From Micromonospora sp. HM5-17 (lineage in GTDB: Bacteria > Actinomycetota > Actinomycetes > Mycobacteriales > Micromonosporaceae), in contig NZ_RJWA01000001.1 of assembly GCF_003762835.1 (NCBI RefSeq), positions 806,001 through 870,000 of the forward strand: DNA of 64,000 nucleotides, written 5' to 3'. Below the pieces are notes generated by a model that was given only the letters and a program-made list of their open reading frames with translations, searched no databases and was not told where the DNA came from. Of this stretch, positions 7,115 through 14,504 are shown one piece after another. Position 1 is the stretch's first letter. Each line of letters starts with the position of its first letter. Position numbers and translations under genes: made by a program.

Positions 7115-9009
7115 GCCGGGTGGCTCGGGGCGGAGACGGTCCCGGTGACCTCCTCGGTCGTCTCGGACCGGTGGTGGCCGTACGACCGGATCCGCTCGAT
7201 CACCGCCGAGGTGGACCGGTCCGGTACGAAGCCCAGGGTCCGCACCTGCCCGCCGAGGCGCCGGACCAGGGGCGCCTCGGGCACCATCTCCGGCGGATAG
7301 TCGCCGCCCTTGACGTACACGTCCGGGCGGACCGCCTCGATGAGCGCGGCCGGCGAGTCCTCCTCGAAGACCACCACGTGGTCGACGCAGGAGAGGGCGG
7401 CGAGCACGGCCACCCGGTCCTCGACCGGGTTCACCGGGCGGTCGGGGCCCTTGAGCCGCCGTACGCTGTCGTCCGAGTTGACCGCCACCACCAGCAGGTC
7501 GCCGAGGCGCCGGGCCTCGTCCAGATAGCGGACGTGCCCGTGGTGCAGGACGTCGAAGCACCCGTTGGTGAAGACGATGCTGTGCCCCTGCGCGCGGTGC
7601 CGGCCGACGACCTCCAGCAGCGCGTCCCGGTCGAGCACGATCCGGGCCGGTTCGTCGTCGGTGCCGCTGAGCGCGGCGAGCAGGTCCTCCCGGCGGCAGA
7701 CGCAGGTGCCGGTGTCCGAGACGGTGGTGGCGGCGGCGAGCTGGGCGAGCTGGGCCGCCGTCGGCAGCGGCGCGCCGGCGGCCAGCGCCAGCGTCATCGC
7801 CGCCAGGTACGCGTCCCCGGCGCCGACCGCGTAGCTGGCCGGCACCGGCGTGGCGTGGCTGCGTCGGGGCCGCCCGTCGGCGCCGCCGACCACCGCACCC
7901 TCGGCGTCGAGGGTGACGGCGACGACGTCGGCGCCGGTACGTTCCCGCAGCTCGGCGAGGCGGGCCTGGGCGACGAGCGCCCGGCTGGTCCCACCGGGGG
8001 CGACCGGACGTCCGGCGGCGCTGGCCGTCTCGTCGCCGGCCACCACGATGTCGTCCCCGGAGACCCCGATCTCGTCGCTGGTCACCGTGATGCCGTCACC
8101 GCCGGCCGGGCCGCCGCCCTCGTCGGCCGGGCTGGCGCTTCCCCCGTCGGTCGGGGCCGCCCCGTCCCCGTCGGAGTCGGCGGCGCCGCTGGCGACGATC
8201 GCCGGGCCGGATCGCGTCGCCGGTGTCCCGGCCCGGCCCCGGGTGGCGGTGGTGCTCCCGTCCTCGGCGACGCTGACCCGGGTACCGGCGACCGCCGTCG
8301 GCGCCGACTCGGAGCCCGCCGGGGCCGGGTTGCTGAGCAGCCGGGTCGCCTCGGCGAAGCTCGGGGTCACCACGGTCGGCGCCAGACCCCGCCAGTACGC
8401 CAGGTCGTGGGCGTCCAGCGCCACCGTCGCGTAGCGGTGGCGGTTCTCGACCAGCCAGCTCCGGACCGGCTCGGGGAGCGCGCCGAGGCCGTAGTCGCAG
8501 ACCACCAGCGTCGGCGCCTGGCCGTCCCGGTCGGCGCGCAGTTCCTCGGTGGCGTGGGCCAGCGCCTGCAGCATCCGCCGCACGCCGTCCTCCGGCAGCG
8601 TCTCGTCGGCCTCGCCCTCGTCCTCCCGGAGCAGGATCTGGTCGGCGGCGAGCAGCCGCCGCTTCACCGGGGTCGGCCGGCCCGGCTGGCTGATCGTCCG
8701 GTCCCAGACCCCCGCCCGGTCGAGGCAGTCGTGCAGCTCGTCGCCGGCGACGTCCGCGCCGACCGGGGCGACCAGGGCGGCCCGACCGCCGAGCGCGGTC
8801 AGGTTGACCGCGGCGTTCGCGGCGCCACCGGCGGCGCAGAGCCGGCGGCGCAGGGTGAGGACCGGCGCCGGCGCCTCCCGACAGAGCCGGTCGGACTCGG
8901 CGAACCGCCACTCGTCGAGCATCGCGTCGCCGACCACCAACACGCCGCGCCCGAGCCAGCTCTCCACGACCGCGGCCAGGCGCCGCTGCTCCGCTGCGTC
9001 TCTTGCCAT
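7111..9009 (-). CDS. hldE: HldE-like bifunctional heptose 7-phosphate kinase / heptose 1-phosphate adenylyltransferase
   Basis: The 632-residue protein joins a PfkB-type sugar kinase and a cytidylyltransferase-fold adenylyltransferase, the arrangement of HldE (RfaE). The kinase has VVGDAMLDEW near residue 26, GGAANAAVNL at 61-70 and the catalytic GAGDA at 396-400. The transferase begins FTNGCFDVLHHGH (480-492) with the HxGH nucleotide-binding motif. Together the activities phosphorylate heptose 7-phosphate at C1 and attach AMP, giving ADP-heptose. Residues about 228-340 are a low-complexity Ala/Gly/Asp/Thr-rich insertion inside the kinase, which explains the length over about 477 in E. coli. 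The ATG used gives the normal N-terminus, but no strong SD is visible, so the start is uncertain. Confidence 0.87.
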   Translation of the reverse strand: MARDAAEQRRLAAVVESWLGRGVLVVGDAMLDEWRFAESDRLCREAPAPVLTLRRRLCAAGGAANAAVNLTALGGRAALVAPVGADVAGDELHDCLDRAGVWDRTISQPGRPTPVKRRLLAADQILLREDEGEADETLPEDGVRRMLQALAHATEELRADRDGQAPTLVVCDYGLGALPEPVRSWLVENRHRYATVALDAHDLAYWRGLAPTVVTPSFAEATRLLSNPAPAGSESAPTAVAGTRVSVAEDGSTTATRGRAGTPATRSGPAIVASGAADSDGDGAAPTDGGSASPADEGGGPAGGDGITVTSDEIGVSGDDIVVAGDETASAAGRPVAPGGTSRALVAQARLAELRERTGADVVAVTLDAEGAVVGGADGRPRRSHATPVPASYAVGAGDAYLAAMTLALAAGAPLPTAAQLAQLAAATTVSDTGTCVCRREDLLAALSGTDDEPARIVLDRDALLEVVGRHRAQGHSIVFTNGCFDVLHHGHVRYLDEARRLGDLLVVAVNSDDSVRRLKGPDRPVNPVEDRVAVLAALSCVDHVVVFEEDSPAALIEAVRPDVYVKGGDYPPEMVPEAPLVRRLGGQVRTLGFVPDRSTSAVIERIRSYGHHRSETTEEVTGTVSAPSHPA

Positions 9010-9126
9010 GTGCGGCACGTCCCCGATGCCGCCCGGGCCAAACCTCGCCGCCCGGGTCGGACCCCACCGATCCGGGCGGCGGGGCGTTTCACCCCCGACG
9101 TCCCGGTAACGACCGAGATCCACCGC

Positions 9127-9528
9127 TCAGCAGTCGAAGTGGTGTTCCTGGAGCAGACGGCGCACCGTGTCCGGATCTGGGCTGTTGGTGCCCCAGCCGG
9201 TCACCTCCTGGCCGTTCACCTCGTCGATGTGCCAGTGCCGGCCACGCAGTTTCCCGGAGTCTCCGGGGTGTTCCAGCTCGACCGTGCAGGTGGCCGGGTC
9301 GCCGTCGCTGTTGACGACCCAGTCGAAGTCGTATGCGACGATCCGCTTCTTCCGCTTCTTCCGGCTACCCGTCGTCTCCTCGTCGGCGTGCACCGTCACC
9401 GAGGTGAAGCCCGCCTTGGTGAGCTTGTCCCGGTAGGCGTCGGCGGGATCTTGTCTTCCGCATCCGCCCGCCGTGAGGGTGAGGGCGACCGCCGCGACCG
9501 TGAGGAACGCGACTCTCCCGCTGTCCAC
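9127..9528 (-). CDS. Small lipoprotein of unknown function
   Basis: The 133-residue product has a lipoprotein signal: VDSGRVAFLTVAAVALTLTAGGC, in which the Cys near residue 23 is the presumed lipidation site. The mature part is charged and carries KKRKKR, then WVVNSDG and a C-terminal HHFDC. The GTG start is set by the upstream GAAGGAGG six bases before it; the frame is open farther upstream, but that part overlaps the divergent exporter promoter. I recognise no family. It is probably anchored on the outer face of the membrane and has its own promoter. Confidence 0.7.
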   Translation of the reverse strand: MDSGRVAFLTVAAVALTLTAGGCGRQDPADAYRDKLTKAGFTSVTVHADEETTGSRKKRKKRIVAYDFDWVVNSDGDPATCTVELEHPGDSGKLRGRHWHIDEVNGQEVTGWGTNSPDPDTVRRLLQEHHFDC

Positions 9529-9740
9529 GTGGCCTCCTTCGGCACCGGTCCGTACCTCGGACCGCTGATGCGCTCCCTGCCAGGCCGTCGCTGACGGCGC
9601 GGCGTACCGGTCCGGGAGCGTCGACGGTAGAGGGGCGGGGCAAGGTCCACCCCCGGCCGTGTCGGCGTCGGTGGTGGCACGGGCGGCGGCGAGTGCGGGG
9701 GGCCGAGGCATCTTTCGGGCTGACCGGGGGAGAAGGCACT

Positions 9741-11369
9741 ATGACCACCGCTGCGGACGCCCGCCCGAGGTTGAGCCACCGGCAGATCCTGCTGCTGATG
9801 ACCGGGCTGATGACCGGCATGCTGCTGGCCGCCCTGGATCAGACCATCGTCGGAACGGCGCTCCCGACCATCGTCGGGGAGCTGGGCGGGATCAACCACT
9901 ACTCGTGGGTGGTCACCGCGTACCTGCTGGCCTCGACCGCCTCGACCCCGCTCTACGGCAAGATGGCCGACCTGCTCGGCCGCCGTCCGGTCTTCCTCTT
10001 CTCGATCGGTACGTTCCTGGTCGGCTCGCTGCTGGCCGGGCTCTCCCAGAACATGACCCAGCTGATCGTGACCCGGGGCATTCAGGGCCTCGGCGCCGGC
10101 GGCCTGATGACCCTGGCCTTCACGATCATCTCCGACGTCGTGACCCCGCGAGAGCGGGGGCGTTACCAGGGACTCTTCGGGGCGGTCTTCGGCCTCTCCT
10201 CGGTGGCCGGGCCGCTCGTGGGCGGCTACTTCGCCGAGCACAACTGGCGGTGGATCTTCTATCTGAACGTGCCCCTGGCGATCGTGGCCATCATCGTCTG
10301 CTACCGCGTCATGCGGCTGGTTCCGTTCCGGCGTCGGCGGCACGCGATCGACTGGCTCGGGGCGGGGTTGCTGGTGGCCGGGGTCAGCGCGGTGCTGCTG
10401 GCGTTGAGCTGGGGTGGCACCGAGTACGCCTGGGGCTCCGGTGTCATCGTCGGGCTCTTCGTGGCCGGCGCCGTGCTCGCCGTACTCTTCCTCGTGCAGG
10501 AGGCGCGGGTCGCCGAGCCGATCCTGCCGCTCACACTGTTCCGTCGGCCCACCTTCGCGCTCGCCAACGCCGCGGGATTCGTCCTCGGCCTGGTGATGTT
10601 CGGGTCGATCATCTTCATCCCGCTCTACCTGCAGATCGTCAAGGGCGCCTCGCCGACCGACAGCGGTCTGCTGATGCTGCCGATGATGGCCGGGGTCATC
10701 GTCACCTCGGTCCTCTCGGGGCGGGCGATCAGCCGGATCGGCCGCTACAAGTGGTTCCCGTTCGCCGGGACGGCCGTCCTGGTGCTCGGCATGCTGCTCT
10801 TCACCCAGTTGCAGGTTGACTCGCCGCTCTTTGTCGCGTTCGTCTACATGGTGGTCATCGGCATCGGGCTGGGTCTCTGCATGCAGCCCCTGATCCTCGC
10901 CGTCCAGAACGCGGTCGAGGTCCGCGACCTCGGTGCCGGTACGTCGGCAGCCACCTTCTTCCGCTCGCTGGGCGGTTCCTTCGGCGTGGCGATCCTCGGT
11001 GCGGTGCTGTCGGCCCGGCTCTCCACCGAGCTCGGTGAACGGCTGCCGGGGGCGATCGCCCAACTGCCGCCGGCACAGCAGCCCCAGTTCGCGGGTGCCG
11101 GGCACGAGATCTCGATCAACGAGCCGGCGCGGATCCTGGCCCTGCCCGACCCGGTCCGTACCGCCATCCAGGAGTCGTTCGTCGGTGCGCTGCACACCGT
11201 CTTCCTGGTCGCCGGGCTGATCGCGATCCTGGCGGTGGCGGTGACCCTGGCGGTGCCGAACCGGGAGCTGCGGGGTGCCCCGCCGACCACCTCGAACGAG
11301 GCCCTGACCAGGGAGGGCCGGGGCGACGCGGCCACCTCGATGGAGGCCAACGCCCAGACGATGATCTGA
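9741..11369 (+). CDS. MFS drug exporter, DHA2 (14-helix) type
   Basis: The 542-residue transporter shows the EmrB/QacA pattern: LDQTIVGTALPTIVGEL in helix 1, the GRRPVFLFSI loop motif between helices 2 and 3, and antiporter motif C around GLSSVAGPLVGGYF. About 14 hydrophobic segments are spread along the sequence. Such proteins export lipophilic drugs or natural products in exchange for protons. The ATG is preceded by GGGGAGAAGG. No regulator gene is adjacent, so its control is not evident. It converges on the Nudix gene with a 17-base gap. Confidence 0.9.
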   Translation: MTTAADARPRLSHRQILLLMTGLMTGMLLAALDQTIVGTALPTIVGELGGINHYSWVVTAYLLASTASTPLYGKMADLLGRRPVFLFSIGTFLVGSLLAGLSQNMTQLIVTRGIQGLGAGGLMTLAFTIISDVVTPRERGRYQGLFGAVFGLSSVAGPLVGGYFAEHNWRWIFYLNVPLAIVAIIVCYRVMRLVPFRRRRHAIDWLGAGLLVAGVSAVLLALSWGGTEYAWGSGVIVGLFVAGAVLAVLFLVQEARVAEPILPLTLFRRPTFALANAAGFVLGLVMFGSIIFIPLYLQIVKGASPTDSGLLMLPMMAGVIVTSVLSGRAISRIGRYKWFPFAGTAVLVLGMLLFTQLQVDSPLFVAFVYMVVIGIGLGLCMQPLILAVQNAVEVRDLGAGTSAATFFRSLGGSFGVAILGAVLSARLSTELGERLPGAIAQLPPAQQPQFAGAGHEISINEPARILALPDPVRTAIQESFVGALHTVFLVAGLIAILAVAVTLAVPNRELRGAPPTTSNEALTREGRGDAATSMEANAQTMI

Positions 11370-11386
11370 CGGTGGACCCCCGCGGG

Positions 11387-11881
11387 CTACTTGAGGACGA
11401 TCTGGCCGGTGCGTTCGAAGGTGGCGAGGTCGTCGAGTGTCTCGGGCACCGTGGACGACAGCGGTGCCGGCGGCGCCTCGGCCGGGAAGAAGCCGGCGTC
11501 GGTGGTCTCGTCGGTGCTGGGCAGCAGGTCGCCCTCCCAGGTGTCGACGCGGAAGGCGACGACGAAGAGCTGGTACGTGTCGCCGTACATGTTGGTGAAG
11601 GTGTGGTCCGGGCCGGTGTACATGGCGAACGGGGTGACCGCGGTGACGGTCAGGCCGGTCTCCTCCCAGACCTCCCGGATCGCGCACTGCGCGATCGACT
11701 CGCCCAGCTCCATCGCCCCGGCCGGCAGAGCCCAGTAGCCGTTGTCCGCGCGTTCGATCAGCAGCACCTGACCGGCGGTGTTCCGGACCACGGCCCGGGC
11801 GCCGACGAAGAGCAGCGTCCGGTCCCCGGCGAGTGCCCGAAGTTGCCCGAGGTACGACTCCGCCCAGGAAATGCTGCTCAT
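11387..11881 (-). CDS. Nudix hydrolase
   Basis: The 164-residue protein has a complete Nudix box starting at GAMELGESIAQCAIREVWEE and closing with TGL, in which the REVWEE glutamates bind the catalytic magnesium. Nudix enzymes hydrolyse nucleoside diphosphates linked to another moiety; the substrate here is unknown. A start at MSSISWAESY was chosen because GGGGAG lies six bases upstream; an in-frame start 14 codons earlier has no better site. It is divergent from the oxidoreductase gene at 12217. Confidence 0.85.
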   Translation of the reverse strand: MSSISWAESYLGQLRALAGDRTLLFVGARAVVRNTAGQVLLIERADNGYWALPAGAMELGESIAQCAIREVWEETGLTVTAVTPFAMYTGPDHTFTNMYGDTYQLFVVAFRVDTWEGDLLPSTDETTDAGFFPAEAPPAPLSSTVPETLDDLATFERTGQIVLK

Positions 11882-12216
11882 CGGCGACTCCCCGCTCTGG
11901 TGGTTGGCGCGGTCCGAGACCACGTTCGCGCGAACGGCTCTCCGCCGTCGATTCTTCCCGTAACCGGGAAACGGCGTGCCCCGGCCCGGCCGCTGTGTGG
12001 TCCGGCCCGGCCGCCCGCGCGACCCGGTCGGGCCGCCGGCTGCCGGCGACGCCTCGCCGTTCCTCGGCCGCTCGGCGCTCCCGCTCCGTGCGAGCCCGCC
12101 GGCCCCGGCGGCCGGCCGGACTGACGGGGCGTTGCCAGCCCGCGTGCCGAGCGTGAGGATGGGGACCGCCCGAAGCGGGCGTGAGGATGGGGACCATCCG
12201 ACGAGGGGGCGATCAC
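11882..12216. promoter_or_regulatory. Divergent intergenic region with repeated GATGGGGACC motif
   Basis: These 335 bases separate the Nudix and oxidoreductase genes and hold no convincing gene. Close to the oxidoreductase start, GCGTGAGGATGGGGACC occurs twice as direct repeats (12151-12167 and 12179-12195, spacing 28). Between them is the inverted repeat CGCCCG-AAG-CGGGCG. The 12-mer GATGGGGACCGC from the first copy recurs in reverse orientation at 14357-14368, upstream of the neighbouring oxidoreductase gene. Confidence 0.45.
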
Positions 12217-13128
12217 GTGCGTGCGGTGGCGGCGACAGCGGTGGGCGGGCCCGAGGTGCTGCGAGTGGTGGAACGCCCCGACCCGGTCGCGGGGCCGGGC
12301 AAGGTCCTGGTCCGGGTTCGGGCCGTCAGCGTCAACCCGGCCGACCTGGGCGCCCGGCGGGGACTCGTCCCCGGTGGCCCGGTGCCGCCGCCGTTCGTGC
12401 TCGGCTGGGACTTCGCCGGGGAGGTGGTGACCGTCGGAGACGGGGTCACCGATCTCCGGCCCGGAACCCGGGTCGCCGGGATGGTGCCGTGGTATCTGAC
12501 CCGGGGCGACTCCGGCGCGTACGCCGAACTCGTCTCGGCCGAGCGGGACTGGGTCGTCCCGATCCCCGACGACCTCGACCTGGCCGCCGCCGCCACCGTG
12601 GCGCTGAACGCGTCGACCGCGCGGCAGGCCCTGGAGCTGATCGCCGCGGAGCCTGGTACCCCGCTGCTGGTCACCGGCGCGAGCGGCGGGGTGGGTGGCT
12701 TCGCGGTCCAGCTCGCCGCGCAGGCCGGGCTCCGGGTGATCGCGGGTGCCGGCCGGGACGACGAGGAGTGGGTCCGGGGGCTCGGTGCCGCCGAGGTGCT
12801 GCCCCGGACCGCCGACCTGGCCACCGTCGGGCCGGTGCCGGCCGTCCTGGACGCGGTGCCGGTCGGTACGCCGGCCGCCGCGGTCGCCGACGGCGGCACG
12901 CTGGTGACGACCCGTCCCACGCCGTCGGTGGATCCGGCCCGCCGGGTACGTCAGCACGTCGTCATGGTCCGGCTCGACCCGTCGATGCTGGCCGGGCTGA
13001 TGGCGGCGGTGGCCGAGGGGCGGCTCCGGACCCGGGTGGCGGTCACGCTGCCGCTGGCGGAGGCGGCGGACGCCCACCGGCTGGTGGAGGCGGGTGGGCT
13101 GCGCGGCAAGGTCGTTCTCGTGCCGTGA
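12217..13128 (+). CDS. Zinc-independent medium-chain NAD(P)H:quinone oxidoreductase
   Basis: The 303-residue protein belongs to the quinone oxidoreductase (zeta-crystallin-like) branch of the medium-chain dehydrogenase superfamily. The GroES-like N-terminal half contains VNPADLGARRG and WDFAGEVVTVGDGV, and the Rossmann half has the nucleotide motif GASGGVGGFAVQLAAQAG. Zinc ligands are absent. It probably reduces quinones or enones with NADPH in the cytoplasm. The GTG start follows GAGGGGG at good spacing; the frame opens 12 codons earlier without an SD. The direct repeats just upstream are candidate operators. Confidence 0.84.
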   Translation: MRAVAATAVGGPEVLRVVERPDPVAGPGKVLVRVRAVSVNPADLGARRGLVPGGPVPPPFVLGWDFAGEVVTVGDGVTDLRPGTRVAGMVPWYLTRGDSGAYAELVSAERDWVVPIPDDLDLAAAATVALNASTARQALELIAAEPGTPLLVTGASGGVGGFAVQLAAQAGLRVIAGAGRDDEEWVRGLGAAEVLPRTADLATVGPVPAVLDAVPVGTPAAAVADGGTLVTTRPTPSVDPARRVRQHVVMVRLDPSMLAGLMAAVAEGRLRTRVAVTLPLAEAADAHRLVEAGGLRGKVVLVP

Positions 13129-13151
13129 CGCGGTTCCCGGTGGCCCGCACT

Positions 13152-13191
13152 TCCTGCTGGTGTTCCTCGCCTCCTGCTGGTGTTCCTCGCC
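13152..13191. repeat. Perfect tandem duplication, 2 x 20 bp
   Basis: TCCTGCTGGTGTTCCTCGCC occurs twice in direct succession (13152-13171 and 13172-13191) in the gap between two convergent oxidoreductase genes. The exact identity points to a recent slippage event. Confidence 0.9.
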
Positions 13192-13241
13192 GGACCGCTC
13201 GCGGGACAGCCGGATGTTCCGGCGGCGGAGCCCTGCCGTGA

Positions 13242-14267
13242 CTACTGGGCGCTGGTGACCACCAGCACCTTCCCGACCGCGCGGTTCTGCACCGCCCGGT
13301 GCGCCTCGGCGATCTCGGTCAGTGGGTAGTAGTGCAGCGGGAGGCCCGCCTCGACACCGACCCGGAGCACGCCGGACGCGGCGGCGGCCGCCACGTCCTC
13401 GACCGCGTGTGCCTTCGCCACCGGCGGTAGCGTGTAGACCAGGACGAACTGCCAGCGTACGTTCGAGATCATCATCGGTCGGATGGGGATCGCGAGCGAC
13501 TCGCCGCCGTCGTCGGCGTAGACCGCGACCGTCCCGGCGGGGCCGATCACCTGGCGGTCGATCTCGGCGTTGCGTGCGGCGGCGACCTCGACGATCGCGT
13601 CCACCCCGGCCGGCACGATCTTGCGAACCTCGGCCACCACGTCCTCGTCCCGGTAGTTGATGACGTGGGTGGCGCCGGCCGCCGCCGCGAGCTGGGCCTT
13701 CTCGGCGCTGCTGACCGTGGCGACGACGGTGGCGTCGGCCCAGCGGGCGAGTTGGATGGCCGCGTTGCCGACCGCGCCCGCGCCACCCTGGACCAGCACC
13801 GTCCGCCCGCTGAGCGCGCCGACGTCGAGGCGGTCGGGCATGGTCTCCCCGACGGTGAGGCAGCGGTGCGCGGTCAGGAATGGAATGCCGAGGCTGGCGC
13901 CCAGGTCGAAGGAGGCCGAGCCGAGCCGGACGACCTGCCGGACCGGGACCACGGTGTACTCCGCCGCGGTCCCCCAGGGCCGCTGCCAGGCGGCCTCCCA
14001 GATCCACACCCGCTCGCCGAGCAGCTTCGCGTCGACGCCGGTGCCGACCGCCTCGATGACTCCCGCGCCGTCCTGGTGCGGAATCTGCCAGCCCTCCTTC
14101 GGGGGCGCTCCGGACCCGTCCCCCTGTCGGGACTTCCAGTCCGTGGGGTTCACCCCGGAGACGGCGACCCGGACCAGGACCTCGCCCGGCCCGGGCTCGG
14201 GTACGGGCCGGTCGACCACCTCAAGCACCGACGGGTCGCCGGTGCGCCGGTAGACGGCCGCTGTCAT
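13242..14267 (-). CDS. NADPH:quinone reductase (zeta-crystallin-type medium-chain oxidoreductase)
   Basis: The 341-residue protein has the family N-terminus MTAAVYRRTGDPSVLEVVD, then VSGVNPTDWKSRQG, the substrate-loop IPHQDGAGVIEAVG and the cofactor motif VQGGAGAVGNAAIQLARWA. It lacks zinc ligands. It should reduce quinones with NADPH. Two starts compete. The ATG at 14267 matches relatives but has no good SD. A TTG nine codons upstream (14294) sits nine bases after GGAGGTGA, the strongest ribosome site in the region. It converges on the previous oxidoreductase. Confidence 0.85.
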   Translation of the reverse strand: MTAAVYRRTGDPSVLEVVDRPVPEPGPGEVLVRVAVSGVNPTDWKSRQGDGSGAPPKEGWQIPHQDGAGVIEAVGTGVDAKLLGERVWIWEAAWQRPWGTAAEYTVVPVRQVVRLGSASFDLGASLGIPFLTAHRCLTVGETMPDRLDVGALSGRTVLVQGGAGAVGNAAIQLARWADATVVATVSSAEKAQLAAAAGATHVINYRDEDVVAEVRKIVPAGVDAIVEVAAARNAEIDRQVIGPAGTVAVYADDGGESLAIPIRPMMISNVRWQFVLVYTLPPVAKAHAVEDVAAAAASGVLRVGVEAGLPLHYYPLTEIAEAHRAVQNRAVGKVLVVTSAQ

Positions 14268-14504
14268 GCGCGATGTCCCGTCCGGTGCTGCCAACCCCGG
14301 TCACCTCCTCGCTGCTCGTCCTCCGGGCCGGCCGTCGGGCCCCGTCGCCGGAGGGTGCGGTCCCCATCTTGCTCCTGGCGGGGCCCGAGAGCGACCCGAA
14401 AAACCCGGCCCGGACCCGGTCAGGGAATGTTCAGGTTTGTCGGGTAGGACTGAGGGGCAAGGGTCTGTTCCGGGCGAAGCGCCCGTAGGCGGGGAGAGAG
14501 GACG

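Noticed and set aside
7120-9594. An 824-codon plus-strand open frame
   Set aside because: It mirrors the HldE-like gene, whose motifs are unmistakable on the other strand.
9396-12197. A 933-codon minus-strand open frame
   Set aside because: It runs antisense to the DHA2 exporter and across the Nudix gene, and is rich in Arg/Gly/Pro/His without any domain. It is a GC-driven shadow.
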